This document shows, in pieces, positions 36,522 through 46,566 of a DNA stretch of 64,000 nt; position 1 is the stretch's first letter, and each line of letters opens with the position of its first letter. The notes under the pieces are model-generated. The model was not told where the DNA came from and did no database searches. It saw only the letters and a program-made list of their open reading frames with translations. The stretch spans positions 124,001 to 188,000 of the forward strand of contig NZ_JAHTLF010000013.1 in NCBI RefSeq assembly GCF_024614185.1, read 5' to 3'. The translations under genes were made by a program, and so were the position numbers. This stretch comes from Nocardioides carbamazepini (GTDB lineage: Bacteria > Actinomycetota > Actinomycetes > Propionibacteriales > Nocardioidaceae).

Positions 36522-36995
36522 TCAGCCCGCCATCCGGATCACGATGTCCTCGCGACCGTGGGCGAGGATGTGGTCGCCGGCCGCGTAGAAGTCGTCGAGC
36601 TGCTCGGGGAGCACCTCGGCGAAGAGGTTCCCGCGGATGCCGGTCTCGGTGACGATCCGCAGGTCGCCGTGCCCGTACCAGAGCGCGATCTCGGCGCCGT
36701 CCCCCTGGACACGGTCCGCGTGGACGTGCATGCCGGAGTACATGTTCTCGGGGAAGAAGTAGTAGACGATCTGGCCGCGCTTGGGCCACACCACGTGGTT
36801 CTCCAGGGGCAGGTCGACCGGCGGGCAGTACACGTAGAACTCCTGGCCGGAGTAGATCGAGTGGTAGCTCGTGCCGGTGACGGAGTCGCCCAGCATCGCC
36901 TGCATCGCCGTGCACGTCTGCGGTGCGGACTCCTCGAGCAGCGCGGCCTGGAACGTCTTGCCCTGGCCCGTGAACTCGATGTCGATCAGCGTCAT
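36522..36995 (-). CDS. DUF3830 family protein (cyclophilin-like fold)
   Basis: A 157-residue DUF3830 protein, first gene of the amino-acid operon. The ATG at 36995 is chosen because AAGGA lies eight bases upstream. Landmarks are a hydrophobic N-terminal strand, APQTCTAMQAMLG, the SYHSIYSGQEFYVYCPP block and VVWPKRGQIVYYFFPENMYSG. The fold is thought to resemble cyclophilin, and the biochemical role is unknown. Members often sit beside amino-acid or aromatic catabolic genes, by recollection. Here it precedes the IclR gene by four bases, so it likely takes part in, or protects against, the pathway of this operon. Confidence 0.82.
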   Translation of the reverse strand: MTLIDIEFTGQGKTFQAALLEESAPQTCTAMQAMLGDSVTGTSYHSIYSGQEFYVYCPPVDLPLENHVVWPKRGQIVYYFFPENMYSGMHVHADRVQGDGAEIALWYGHGDLRIVTETGIRGNLFAEVLPEQLDDFYAAGDHILAHGREDIVIRMAG

Positions 36996-37008
36996 GAATC
37001 CCATCCTT

Positions 37009-37044
37009 GTTTCACTGTGCGAAACACCTGTGCGATATGCGCAC
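37009..37044. promoter_or_regulatory. Tandem candidate IclR operators
   Basis: Two inverted repeats lie just upstream of the DUF3830 start. GTTTC-N7-GAAAC is at 37009-37025 and GTGCG-ATATG-CGCAC at 37030-37044. Both contain the motif TGTGCGA. IclR proteins often bind such paired sites and the regulator is encoded in the same operon; autoregulation is therefore likely but unproven. Confidence 0.5.
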
Positions 37045-37200
37045 GATGTGATCTGGACCATAGACCTCGACGGCGCGCAGCGGAAGGGCCCGGAGGCAAC
37101 TCGTCGGCACTCGTAAGGCAAAAGTCACGGCGCCGAAACACCGGGCGGCGCGGGCTGCCCCGAGAGGGGCGCGACCCGGCCCGGATTGAGCTCGAAAACG

Positions 37201-37253
37201 CGCCGACCCGGCGGAGATTGAACTGCGTTCGTTCACTCTCCGCCGGGTCGGCG
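37201..37253 (-). terminator. Long-stem terminator after glgP
   Basis: A perfect 17-bp stem (37201-37217 with 37237-37253) and a 19-base loop lie 27 bases downstream of the glgP stop. The 284-base gap between DUF3830 and glgP also has GATTGAG/GATTGAA/GATTCAG and GACCCGGC-type repeats between 37150 and 37280, and the operator zone at 37009-37044. Confidence 0.65.
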
Positions 37254-37279
37254 GCGTACGGGATTCAGTCTGCGCCGGG

Positions 37280-39874
37280 TCAGGCGAGGGCGACGACCCC
37301 CAGCTCGGCGGGCGCGACGAGGAGCGGGTTCGCGGGGAGGACCCGCACGGTGTAGCCGAACGGGCCCGAGTGCCCGAGGGCGACCTCGCCGTCGAAGCGG
37401 TGCCGGCCGCCGTCGTACGACTCGACCAGGGCGAGCGGTACGACGGACGCGGCGACGATGTCGTCCTCGGCGTCGACGCGGCCGTGGACCAGCTGCACCT
37501 CGACGTCGTGCGGCGCGAGCTCCCCGAGGGCGACGTAGGAGCGGACGTGGAGGACCGCGCCGACCTCGGCGACGTCGCCGATGCCCTCGGCCTCGACGTG
37601 CTCGACCCGGACCCCGGGCCACGCGGACCGGACCCGGGCCTTCCACGCGGCGAGGTCGCGGGCACCGTTCTCGACGGCGGCCAGCGCCCGGGCGTTGCGC
37701 GCCGCGGGGGCGTAGAGCTGCTCGACGTAGTCGCGGACCATCCGGGTCGCGAGCACCTTCGGTCCCAGGCTCGCCCAGGTGTGGCGCAGCATCTCCACCC
37801 AGCCGGCCGGCACGCCCTCGTGGTCGTGGTCGTAGAAGCGCGGGGCGACCTCGTTCTCGATCAGGTCGTAGAGGGCCGCGGCCTCCAGGTCGTCGCGCTT
37901 GTCCGAGTAGTCCTCCAGGCCGTCGGCGGACGGGATCGGCCAGCCGAACTCCGGCTCGTACCACTCGTCCCACCAGCCGTCGAGGATCGACAGGTTGAGC
38001 CCGCCGTTGAGCGCGGCCTTCATGCCGGACGTGCCGCAGGCCTCGTAGGGACGCAGCGGGTTGTTGAGCCACACGTCGCAGCCCGGGTAGAGCGGCTGCG
38101 CGAGCGCGATGTCGTAGTTGGGCAGGAAGACGATCCGGTGGCGCACGTCCTCGGCGTCGGCGAACCGGACCAGCTCCTGGATCAGCCGCTTGCCGCCGTC
38201 GTCGGCCGGGTGCGCCTTGCCCGCGACGACGAGCTGGACCGGGCGCTCGGGGTGCAGCAGCAGCGCCTTGAGCCGCGCGGGATCGCGCAGCATCAGCGTC
38301 AGTCGCTTGTACGACGGCACCCGGCGCGCGAAGCCGATCGTCAGCACGTCGGGGTCGAGGGCGTCGTCGATCCAGCCCAGCTCGGCCGGCGAGGCACCGC
38401 GCTTCTCCCACGACTTGCGCAGCCGGCGCCGGGCATCGTCGACGAGCCGCTCGCGCAGCCGTCGCTTGGTGCGCCACACGTCGGTGCCGGGCACCTTGTC
38501 GAACGCCGCCCAGAACGCGGTGGCGTCGTCGCCGTGGTAGTCGGCGCCCTGCGCCTCGGCGAGCGCCACGACCTCGGGAGCCACCCAGGTGGGCGCGTGC
38601 ACGCCGTTGGTGATCGAGGCGATCGGCACCTCGGCCTCGTCGAAGGCCGGCCACAGGCCGTTGAACATGCCACGGCTCACCTGGCCGTGCAGCTGCGAGA
38701 CGCCGTTGGCGCGCTGCGCGAGCCGGAAGCCCATCACCGCCATGTTGAAGACGCCGGGGTCGCCGCCGTCGTAGTCCTCGGCGCCGAGGCTCAGCACCTG
38801 GTCGACCGGGACGCCGGGAGTGGCACCGTGCTCGCCGAGATACTGCTCGACGAGGGTGCGCGGGAAGCGGTCGATGCCCGCGGGCACCGGCGTGTGGGTC
38901 GTGAACACGGTCGAGGCGCGGCCTGCCTCGAGGGCGGTGGCGAAGTCCACCTGTCCCCCGTCGCCGTCGGCGGTGAGCTCGCGGATCCGCTCCACGCCGA
39001 GGAAGCCCGCGTGGCCCTCGTTGGTGTGGAAGACCTCCGGCTCGGGCGCGCCGGTGATCCGGGAGAAGGCACGCAGCGCGCGGACGCCACCGACGCCGAG
39101 GAGCAGCTCCTGGCGCAGGCGGTGCTCGGTGTTGCCGCCGTAGAGCCGGTCGGTGACGAGTCGGTAGGCCTCGGGGTTCTCCTCGACGTCGGTGTCGAGG
39201 AGCAGCAGCGGCACCCGGCCGACCGACGCCACGAAGATCCGCGCGAGCAGGTCGGGACCGTCGGGCATCCGGATGGCGATCGTGGCCCGGCTGCCGTCCT
39301 GCTCGTGCAACAGCGAGAGCGGCAGCCCGTCGGGGTCGAGGAGCGGGTAGCTCTCCTGCTGCCAGCCGTCGCGGGAGAGCGCCTGCTTGAAGTAGCCGTG
39401 GCGGTAGAGCAGACCGACGCCGACGACAGGCACGCCGAGGTCACTGGCGGCCTTGAGGTGGTCGCCGGCGAGGATGCCGAGGCCGCCGGAGTACTGCGGC
39501 AGCACGGCCGTGATGCCGTACTCGGGCGAGAAGTAGGCGATCGACTCCGGCCAGGTGCGGTCCGGCTCGGCGGCGCGGGCGCGCTGGTACCAGCGGTCCT
39601 CGGCGAGGTACGCCGCCAGGTCGGCCCGCACGTCGGCGACGCGGCGCACGTAGTCCTCGTCGGCGACCAGCTCGGCCCACCGCTCGGCAGCCACCTCGCC
39701 GAGCAGCCGCAGCGGGTCGTGTCCGACGTCCTGCCAGAGCCCGGCGTCCACCGCCTCGAACAGCGCCTGGGTCGGCGGGTGCCAGGACCAGCGCAGGTTG
39801 GCCGCGAGCTCGCCCAGCGAGGCGAGCGCGTCGGGCAGGACGGGGCGGACCGTGAATCTCCGGATCGCACGCAT
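37280..39874 (-). CDS. glgP: Glycogen (alpha-glucan) phosphorylase
   Basis: An 864-residue alpha-glucan phosphorylase that releases glucose-1-phosphate from glycogen using pyridoxal phosphate. Typical blocks are the N-terminal FTVRPVLPDALASLGELAANLRWSW, SIAYFSPEYGIT, NEGHAGFLGVER and the PLP-lysine region EACGTSGMKAALNGGLN. It belongs to the actinobacterial/archaeal-type phosphorylases with an N-terminal DUF3417-like domain. The start is the ATG at 39874; a further upstream ATG has weak support. It is separate from the GlgE operon and transcribed on the other strand from glgX and glgE, so glycogen breakdown and GlgE synthesis are independently expressed. Confidence 0.92.
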   Translation of the reverse strand: MRAIRRFTVRPVLPDALASLGELAANLRWSWHPPTQALFEAVDAGLWQDVGHDPLRLLGEVAAERWAELVADEDYVRRVADVRADLAAYLAEDRWYQRARAAEPDRTWPESIAYFSPEYGITAVLPQYSGGLGILAGDHLKAASDLGVPVVGVGLLYRHGYFKQALSRDGWQQESYPLLDPDGLPLSLLHEQDGSRATIAIRMPDGPDLLARIFVASVGRVPLLLLDTDVEENPEAYRLVTDRLYGGNTEHRLRQELLLGVGGVRALRAFSRITGAPEPEVFHTNEGHAGFLGVERIRELTADGDGGQVDFATALEAGRASTVFTTHTPVPAGIDRFPRTLVEQYLGEHGATPGVPVDQVLSLGAEDYDGGDPGVFNMAVMGFRLAQRANGVSQLHGQVSRGMFNGLWPAFDEAEVPIASITNGVHAPTWVAPEVVALAEAQGADYHGDDATAFWAAFDKVPGTDVWRTKRRLRERLVDDARRRLRKSWEKRGASPAELGWIDDALDPDVLTIGFARRVPSYKRLTLMLRDPARLKALLLHPERPVQLVVAGKAHPADDGGKRLIQELVRFADAEDVRHRIVFLPNYDIALAQPLYPGCDVWLNNPLRPYEACGTSGMKAALNGGLNLSILDGWWDEWYEPEFGWPIPSADGLEDYSDKRDDLEAAALYDLIENEVAPRFYDHDHEGVPAGWVEMLRHTWASLGPKVLATRMVRDYVEQLYAPAARNARALAAVENGARDLAAWKARVRSAWPGVRVEHVEAEGIGDVAEVGAVLHVRSYVALGELAPHDVEVQLVHGRVDAEDDIVAASVVPLALVESYDGGRHRFDGEVALGHSGPFGYTVRVLPANPLLVAPAELGVVALA

Positions 39875-40082
39875 GGACCGACGGTAGCCAATCGGACTTG
39901 AACGATCCAAGAGCCCGGGCCCCTCGCTCCTCCTCCGCCGGTCTCCTCACCCGCGTCCTCCGCCGGATAGACGCGACCCCGGGTTTCGCGTAACGCCGAC
40001 GTGCCCAGCTCCGTTGTGCCGGTACAGACGGGCGGGGTGGAGTCATGGGGGCCGCCCTGCCCGTCGTGTGTGGTCGACTCCG

Positions 40083-40114
40083 GGCCTCCGTGGCGAGCGA
40101 TCGCCACGGAGGCC
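40083..40114 (-). terminator. Terminator after the NHL-repeat gene
   Basis: GGCCTCCGTGGCGA at 40083-40096 pairs perfectly with 40101-40114 around the loop GCGA, 15 bases after the NHL gene's stop. The rest of the 254-base gap to glgP shows no gene and no repeat I can name; it must carry the glgP promoter at its left end. Confidence 0.7.
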
Positions 40115-40128
40115 GTCCACACGGCCGG

Positions 40129-41376
40129 TCAGCGCCGGATCTTGACCTTCTTGGACGAGCCCGTGACGCTGACGGCCGCCTTGGTCGTGGGCTTCTTGCG
40201 GATCACCTTCAATCCCTTCTTGGTGACCGTGACCTTGACCTTCTTCGTCGCCCCCGCAGGGATTGCGTAGGCCTTGGCCTTGGTGATCGTCTTGCCCTTG
40301 GCCCGCACGCTCAACTGGCCGGCGCACGGCGCCGCGCTGACGCACTTGACGCGGAAGGTGAGCCGCTTGCGCTTCATCGCCACCCCGCTCTTGGGCGCCT
40401 TCACCTTGGCCACTCCGGTCCCGGTCCCGGCCAGGACATAGCGCGCCACGCCGTTCTCGAAGGGGTAGAGGGTGCCGGCCACGTAGAGAACGCGGCCGGG
40501 CCCGAACCCAAGACCCTGGATGTCCCGCATGGCGACGCCGGCGCGCTTCGTCGTCGCGGTCATGGTGCCGACATAGGCGCCGTCGAGCCGGAAGGCCTGG
40601 ACCCGGTTCGTCACATCGGAGGCGACGACGAGCCCGTCGTCGCGCACCTCGAGGTCGCGTGGCCCACCCACGAACTGTCCCGGGCCGGAGCCGGACTGGC
40701 CGAAGCTGCGCAGGAAACCACCCTCGGCGCTGAACACCGAGATCCGATCGTTCCCGAAGTCACCGACGACCACGCTGCCATCCGGAGCCACGTCGAGTGC
40801 CCACGGACTGTCCAGCTGCCCGGGCCCGGCACCGGAGCCACCGAAAGCCTTGTACCGGGACCCGTCGGCATTGAAGATCACGACCTGGTCGGTGGTCGGA
40901 CTCGCCACATAGGTGCGACCGTTGGGCGCCAGACCGATGCCTCCCGCGCTCTCGCCCGGCGCCATGCCATAGCGGCGCAGGAAGGACCCGGCCGGGCTGT
41001 ACACCATGACCCCGGGTGTGCCCGACGACAGACCGGCATAGTCGGAGATGCGGAGATTGCCCGCGCCATCCACCGTCATGTCCCCGGTGGGTCCCTCCGG
41101 AATCTTCCAGGACGCCTGCAGGCCGCCACCGGCGTCGTAGGCTCGGACCACGCTGCCGTCGTCGCCGGTCCCGCCGATGAGGAACACCCGGCCGCTCGCG
41201 TCGACCGCCACCGAGTCGGGCACCTCGGACGCGTTGGTGGAGTAGAGCCACTCCCGCTCGTACGCGTACCCGATCGCTGCCGGGTCGGCCAGGGCCGCCG
41301 GCGGCACCGCCACCGGCACGACGCCCACCACGAGCCCCGCGACCACACCCATACCCATCCGTCGAGAAAATTGCAT
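40129..41376 (-). CDS. Secreted NHL-repeat beta-propeller protein with basic C-terminus
   Basis: A 415-residue secreted protein. The ATG at 41376 follows GGGGGAAG and opens a signal peptide (RRMGMGVVAGLVVGVVPVAV, cleavage near LADPA). Residues about 45-320 are repeated NHL-type blades (PDSVAVDASGRVFLIGG, PWALDVAPDGSVVVGDFGN, PRDLEVRDDGLVVASDVTN). The last about 85 residues are highly Lys/Arg-rich with one cysteine pair (VKCVSAAPCAGQL), resembling the cell-surface C-terminal modules common in actinobacteria. Function unknown; a surface binding role is plausible. It diverges from moeA. Confidence 0.8.
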   Translation of the reverse strand: MQFSRRMGMGVVAGLVVGVVPVAVPPAALADPAAIGYAYEREWLYSTNASEVPDSVAVDASGRVFLIGGTGDDGSVVRAYDAGGGLQASWKIPEGPTGDMTVDGAGNLRISDYAGLSSGTPGVMVYSPAGSFLRRYGMAPGESAGGIGLAPNGRTYVASPTTDQVVIFNADGSRYKAFGGSGAGPGQLDSPWALDVAPDGSVVVGDFGNDRISVFSAEGGFLRSFGQSGSGPGQFVGGPRDLEVRDDGLVVASDVTNRVQAFRLDGAYVGTMTATTKRAGVAMRDIQGLGFGPGRVLYVAGTLYPFENGVARYVLAGTGTGVAKVKAPKSGVAMKRKRLTFRVKCVSAAPCAGQLSVRAKGKTITKAKAYAIPAGATKKVKVTVTKKGLKVIRKKPTTKAAVSVTGSSKKVKIRR

Positions 41377-41533
41377 GTCTTCCCCCTGTTCCCAGGATCT
41401 TGTCCCGGGTCTGTCTGCTCGGTCGCCGTCTTCCCCCTTCTGTCCGTCGTCAACCTTCCGTCCGTCACCAGTCGCGGCCCGGGCACGCCGTTGCAACCGA
41501 CGGCGTCGCCGCCACAGCACTAGGCTGGTCGCG

Positions 41534-42775
41534 ATGAGCACGCGCACCCCCCTCCGCCCCGTGCCCGAGCACCAGCGCCACGTCGCCACCCTCCTCGCCG
41601 CCGGCCGTGGGCCCGACCGGCCCTGGCCCACGGAGACGGTGCCGCTCGACCGGGCCCGCGGGCGGGTGCTGGGCGAGCCGGTGATCGCGCCCGAGCCGCT
41701 GCCGGCGTTCGACAACTCCGGCATGGACGGGTACGCCGTCCGCGCGGCCGAGGTCGCGTCCGCGACCTCCGGCACGCCGGTCCGGCTACCGGTCGGCGAG
41801 GACATTCCCGCGGGTGCGCCCGTGGGCGAGCTGGTGCCCGGCACGGTCCGCCGGATCATGACAGGTGCCGCCGTCCCCATGGGTGCCGATGCCGTGGTCG
41901 AGGTCGAGGTGACCGACGGGGGGACGGAGACGGTCGAGATCCGGGAGGCCCGCCCGGTCGGGCGCTTCGTGCGCACCGCCGGCTCCGACGTCGCCGCCGG
42001 GGCGCAGGTGCTGGCCGCCGGGACGACGCTCGGGCCGGCCCAGCTCGGCGTGCTCGCCGCGTTCGGCATCCACGACGTCGTCGTACGACGCCGGCCACGG
42101 GTGCTGATCGTGTCGACCGGCTCCGAGCTCGCCGAGGATCCCGCTCCCGGCTCCGGCCAGATCCGCGACGCCAACGGGGCGTTGCTCGCCGCGGCGGTCG
42201 AGGAGTCCGGCGGCGTCGCGGTGCGCAAGCTGTGGGTCGAGGACGACGTCCCCACCTTCCTCGCGCTCCTCGACGGCGAGCTGGCCGCGGGCGACGTCGA
42301 CCTGGTGATCACCTCGGGCGGCGTCAGCGCCGGCGCCTACGAGGTGGTCAAGGACGGGCTCGGCCCGCGGGGGATCGAGTTCGTCAAGGTCGCGATGCAG
42401 CCAGGGATGCCACAGGGCTCCGGGCTCGTCGACGGCGTCCCGGTGGTCTGCCTGCCCGGGAACCCCGTCAGCGCGCTCACCTCGTGGGAGGTCTTCGTGC
42501 GCCCGGCGCTCCGCCTGGCGTTCGGACACCCCCGGCCGCAGCGCTCGGTGGTCCGCGCGACGCTCACCGAGCCCCTGGAGCCACTGCGCGGCAAGCGGCA
42601 GCTGCGCCGGGCCCGGCTCGACCGCATCACCGGGACCGTGCGGCCGTGGGGCCCCCCGGGCTCCGGCTTCCTGGGCTGGTTCGCCGGCGCCGACGCCCTG
42701 ATCGACCTGCCCGCGGACGGCGCTCTCCTCGCCGCTGGCGACACGGTGGAGGTGTGGGACCTGACGTCGGACTAG
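41534..42775 (+). CDS. moeA: Molybdopterin molybdotransferase MoeA
   Basis: A 413-residue MoeA that inserts molybdate into adenylylated molybdopterin. The N-terminal GRVLGEPVIAPEPLPAFDNSGMDGYAVRA, the domain-III loop TSGGVSAGAYEVVKDGL and the C-terminal LPGNPVSALTSWEVFVRPAL are family blocks. ATG at 41534 gives the usual N-terminus. No other molybdenum cofactor gene is in view, and its place between the NHL gene and glgE seems unrelated to glycogen. Confidence 0.92.
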   Translation: MSTRTPLRPVPEHQRHVATLLAAGRGPDRPWPTETVPLDRARGRVLGEPVIAPEPLPAFDNSGMDGYAVRAAEVASATSGTPVRLPVGEDIPAGAPVGELVPGTVRRIMTGAAVPMGADAVVEVEVTDGGTETVEIREARPVGRFVRTAGSDVAAGAQVLAAGTTLGPAQLGVLAAFGIHDVVVRRRPRVLIVSTGSELAEDPAPGSGQIRDANGALLAAAVEESGGVAVRKLWVEDDVPTFLALLDGELAAGDVDLVITSGGVSAGAYEVVKDGLGPRGIEFVKVAMQPGMPQGSGLVDGVPVVCLPGNPVSALTSWEVFVRPALRLAFGHPRPQRSVVRATLTEPLEPLRGKRQLRRARLDRITGTVRPWGPPGSGFLGWFAGADALIDLPADGALLAAGDTVEVWDLTSD

Positions 42776-42817
42776 TTCCGACTAGGGCGACAGCGCCGGA
42801 CTCGATAGGTTCGGGTC

Positions 42818-44857
42818 ATGGTCGGACGCATCCCCGTGATCGACGTCGAGCCGGTCCTCGCGGCCGGCACCAGCCACCCCGGGTCGGGCGATCGCCTCCC
42901 GGTCAAGGCAAGTCTGGGTGAGCCCTTCCCGGTCAGCGCGACCGTGTTCCGCGAGGGACACGACCGCCTCGGCGCCGAGGTCGTCCTCCTCACCCCCGAC
43001 GGCGTACGACGACCTCCGGTGCGGATGAGCCCGCTCCCGCCACGCGACCGGCACGCGGTCGACCGCTACGAGGCCTGGGTCGCCGCCGACGCCGAGGGCG
43101 CGTGGTCCTTCGAGATCCACGCCTGGTCCGACCCGATCGCCACGTGGGAGCACGCAGCGGGCATCAAGGTCCGCGCCGGCATGGACGTCGAGCTGATGTT
43201 CGCCGAGGGCCGGCTGCTGCTCGACCGCGTCCTCGCGGCCGGCGGTCTCGGCAAGGCCGAGAAGGCCACGCTCCGGGCCGCGATCACCGCCGCCGGCGAC
43301 ACGGCGCGACCGGCGGAGGCGCGGCTCGCCCAGCTCGAGTCGCCCGAGCTCGCCGCGGTGCTCACCGCCCACCCGCTGCGCGACCTGCTCACCGTCGAGG
43401 GCCCGTTCCCGGTGTTCGTCGACCGCTCGCGCGCCCTCTTCGGCAGCTGGTACGAGCTGTTCCCCCGCTCCGAGGGCGCGACCTACGACCCCGCCACCGG
43501 CGAGGTCGTCAGCGGCACCTTCCGCACGGCCGCGGAGCGCCTGCCCGCGGTCGCGGCGATGGGCTTCGACGTGGTCTACCTGCCGCCGATCCACCCGATC
43601 GGGGAGGTCAACCGCAAGGGTCCCAACAACGCCGTGCTGCCCGAGGGCGAGCCCGCGCCCCCGGACTGGAAGGGCTCCCCCTGGGCGATCGGGAGCAAGG
43701 ACGGCGGCCACGACGCCGTGCACCCCGACCTCGGCACGATCAAGGACTTCGACGCCTTCGTGACCGCAGCCAAGGCACTCGACCTCGAGGTCGCGCTCGA
43801 CCTCGCCCTCCAGTGCGCGCCGGACCATCCCTGGGTCGCCGCGCACCCGGAGTGGTTCACCACCCGCGCCGACGGGACGATCGCCTACGCGGAGAACCCG
43901 CCGAAGAAGTACCAGGACATCTACCCGGTCAACTTCGACAACGACCCCGCCGGCATCTCCGCCGAGGTGCTGCGTGTCGTGCGGCACTGGATGGCCCACG
44001 GCGTGCGGATCTTCCGCGTCGACAACCCGCACACCAAGCCGGTCGCGTTCTGGCAGTGGCTGCTGGCCGAGGTCCGCCGCACGGATCCCGATGTGCTCTT
44101 CCTGGCCGAGGCGTTCACCAAGCCGCCGATGCTGCAGACCCTCGGCGCGATCGGGTTCCACCAGTCCTACACGTACTTCACCTGGCGCACCGAGAAGGTC
44201 GACGTCGAGGACTACCTGCGCGAGGTGTCCCAGGAGTCCGCGCACCGGATCCGGCCGAACTTCTTCGTCAACACCCCCGACATCCTCCACGAGTTCCTCC
44301 AGTACGGCGGCCCGGCCGCCTTCCGGATCCGAGCCGTGCTCGCGTCGATGGCCTCGCCCTCGTGGGGCATGTACGCCGGCTACGAGCTCGGCGAGCACGT
44401 CGCGGTGCGCCCGGGCAGCGAGGAGTACCTCGACTCGGAGAAGTACCAGATCCGGGTCCGGGACTGGGCGAGCGCGGCCAGCACTGCCAACGGCAACGGG
44501 CTGGCGTCGTACGTCACCCGGCTCAACGCGATCCGGCGCGCCCACCCGGCGCTGCAGCTGCTGCGCAACCTGCGGCTGCACCGGGCCGAGGACGACCACG
44601 TCGTGTGCTGGTCCAAGACGGCCGCCCTCCCCGACGGGTCCAGTGACCGGGTGGTCGTGGTGCTCAGCCTGGACCCCCACCAGGTCCGCGAGTCCACCGT
44701 CCACCTCGACCTGGCCGCGCTCGGCCTGGAGCCCGGCACCTCGTTCACCGTCCGCGACGAGCTCAGCGGCAGCGAGTGGACCTGGGGCGAGCACAACTAC
44801 GTCCGGCTCGATCCCGCGCAGCCGGCGCACATCCTGAGCGTGAAGGAGCACCTGTGA
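42818..44857 (+). CDS. glgE: Alpha-1,4-glucan:maltose-1-phosphate maltosyltransferase GlgE
   Basis: A 679-residue GH13 subfamily 3 enzyme that extends alpha-glucan chains from maltose-1-phosphate. An N-terminal beta-sandwich ([21 protein letters not shown]) and an inserted helical segment come first. The barrel has the nucleophile Asp in [14 protein letters not shown], the acid Glu in [10 protein letters not shown] and the third Asp in [13 protein letters not shown], all matching the mycobacterial GlgE pattern. It opens the glgE-treS-maltokinase operon, its TGA overlapping the treS GTG. Confidence 0.95.
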   Translation: MVGRIPVIDVEPVLAAGTSHPGSGDRLPVKASLGEPFPVSATVFREGHDRLGAEVVLLTPDGVRRPPVRMSPLPPRDRHAVDRYEAWVAADAEGAWSFEIHAWSDPIATWEHAAGIKVRAGMDVELMFAEGRLLLDRVLAAGGLGKAEKATLRAAITAAGDTARPAEARLAQLESPELAAVLTAHPLRDLLTVEGPFPVFVDRSRALFGSWYELFPRSEGATYDPATGEVVSGTFRTAAERLPAVAAMGFDVVYLPPIHPIGEVNRKGPNNAVLPEGEPAPPDWKGSPWAIGSKDGGHDAVHPDLGTIKDFDAFVTAAKALDLEVALDLALQCAPDHPWVAAHPEWFTTRADGTIAYAENPPKKYQDIYPVNFDNDPAGISAEVLRVVRHWMAHGVRIFRVDNPHTKPVAFWQWLLAEVRRTDPDVLFLAEAFTKPPMLQTLGAIGFHQSYTYFTWRTEKVDVEDYLREVSQESAHRIRPNFFVNTPDILHEFLQYGGPAAFRIRAVLASMASPSWGMYAGYELGEHVAVRPGSEEYLDSEKYQIRVRDWASAASTANGNGLASYVTRLNAIRRAHPALQLLRNLRLHRAEDDHVVCWSKTAALPDGSSDRVVVVLSLDPHQVRESTVHLDLAALGLEPGTSFTVRDELSGSEWTWGEHNYVRLDPAQPAHILSVKEHL

Positions 44858-46566
44858 GCACCCCTGCGACCACTGTGCTCAACGAGGAGCCGGAGTGGTT
44901 CCGGACCGCGGTCTTCTACGAGGTCCTGGTCCGCTCCTTCCGCGACTCGAACGCCGACGGCACCGGCGACTTCCAGGGCCTGACCGAGAAGCTCGACTAC
45001 CTGCAGTGGCTGGGCGTCGACTGCCTCTGGGTGCCGCCGTTCTTCACCTCGCCGCTGCGCGACGGCGGCTACGACGTCGCCGACTACACCGACATCCTCC
45101 CGGAGTGCGGCACCGTCGAGGACTTCCACGCCTTCCTCGACGCCGCCCACGAGCGCGGGATCCGGGTGATCATCGACTTCGTCATGAACCACACGAGTGA
45201 CGCGCATCCGTGGTTCCAGGCCTCCCGCGCCGACCCGGACGGCCCGTACGGCGACTTCTACGTCTGGTCCGACACCGACGAGCTCTACCAGGACGCGCGG
45301 ATCATCTTCGTCGACACCGAGCCGTCCAACTGGACCTACGACCAGGTGCGCGGCCAGTACTTCTGGCACCGGTTCTTCCACCACCAGCCGGACCTCAACT
45401 TCGACAACCCCCGGGTCCGCGACGCGATGCTCGAGGCGATGGCGTTCTGGCTCGACATGGGGCTCGACGGCTTCCGGCTCGACGCGGTGCCGTACCTCTA
45501 CGAGCGGCCCGGCACCAACGGGGAGAACCTCCCCGAGACGCACGCGTTCCTCAAGGAGGTGCGGCGCTTCGTCGACGACAACTACCCGGGCCGGGTCCTG
45601 CTGTGCGAGGCGAACCAGTGGCCGAGCAACGTCGTGGAGTACTTCGGCCCCGAGGAGGACGAGGCCGGGGAGCTCGTCGGCACGGAGTGCCACATGGCCT
45701 TCCACTTCCCGGTGATGCCGCGCATCTTCATGGCGGTGCGCCGCGAGTCGCGGTTCCCGATCTCCGAGATCATGGACCAGACGCCGGACATCCCGGCGGG
45801 CTGCCAGTGGGGCATCTTCCTGCGCAACCACGACGAGCTGACGCTCGAGATGGTGACCGACGAGGACCGCGACTACATGTGGGGCGAGTACGCCAAGGAC
45901 CCCCGCATGAAGGCCAACATCGGCATCCGGCGGCGGCTCGCGCCGCTGCTCGACAACGACACCAACCAGATCGAGCTGTTCACCGCGCTGCTGCTGTCGC
46001 TGCCCGGCTCCCCCGTGCTCTACTACGGCGACGAGATCGGGATGGGCGACAACATCTGGCTCGGCGACCGCGACGGCGTCCGCACTCCGATGCAGTGGAC
46101 ACCCGACCGCAATGCGGGATTCTCCTCGGCCACGCCCGGCAAGCTGCACCTGCCGACGATCCAGGACCCGGTCTACGGCTACCAGAGCGTCAACGTCGAG
46201 GCCCAGCTGGAGAATCCCTCGTCGCTGCTGCACTGGACCCGCCGGATGATCCACATCCGGCGCCAGCACGACGCGTTCGGGCTCGGCACCTTCGTCGACC
46301 TCGGCGGCTCGAACCCGACCGTGCTGTCGTACGTCCGCGAGCACGCCGACGACGACGTCATCCTCTGCGTCAACAACCTCTCCCGCTTCCCCCAGCCCGT
46401 GGAGCTGGACCTGCGGCGCTTCGAGGGACGCATCCCGGTGGAGCTGCTGGGCGGTGTCCCGTTCCCCCGGATCGGCGAGCTCCCGTATCTCCTGACGCTC
46501 AGCGGGCACGGCTTCTACTGGTTCCGGTTGACGGATCCGGAGACGACAGGGAGGCCGGTGCTGTGA
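44854..46566 (+). CDS. treS: Maltose alpha-D-glucosyltransferase / trehalose synthase TreS
   Basis: A 570-residue GH13 enzyme interconverting maltose and trehalose. The GTG at 44854 overlaps glgE's stop and yields the family's [20 protein letters not shown] start. Catalytic residues appear in [16 protein letters not shown] (Asp), [17 protein letters not shown] (Glu) and [12 protein letters not shown] (Asp). It supplies maltose to the maltokinase encoded next, which makes the GlgE substrate. Stop and downstream start overlap (GTGA). Confidence 0.95.
   Translation: MSTPATTVLNEEPEWFRTAVFYEVLVRSFRDSNADGTGDFQGLTEKLDYLQWLGVDCLWVPPFFTSPLRDGGYDVADYTDILPECGTVEDFHAFLDAAHERGIRVIIDFVMNHTSDAHPWFQASRADPDGPYGDFYVWSDTDELYQDARIIFVDTEPSNWTYDQVRGQYFWHRFFHHQPDLNFDNPRVRDAMLEAMAFWLDMGLDGFRLDAVPYLYERPGTNGENLPETHAFLKEVRRFVDDNYPGRVLLCEANQWPSNVVEYFGPEEDEAGELVGTECHMAFHFPVMPRIFMAVRRESRFPISEIMDQTPDIPAGCQWGIFLRNHDELTLEMVTDEDRDYMWGEYAKDPRMKANIGIRRRLAPLLDNDTNQIELFTALLLSLPGSPVLYYGDEIGMGDNIWLGDRDGVRTPMQWTPDRNAGFSSATPGKLHLPTIQDPVYGYQSVNVEAQLENPSSLLHWTRRMIHIRRQHDAFGLGTFVDLGGSNPTVLSYVREHADDDVILCVNNLSRFPQPVELDLRRFEGRIPVELLGGVPFPRIGELPYLLTLSGHGFYWFRLTDPETTGRPVL

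Noticed and set aside
37370..39901. Long plus-strand open frame opposite glgP (about 840 codons)
   Set aside because: No recognisable domain and typical antisense composition; the phosphorylase on the other strand explains the openness.
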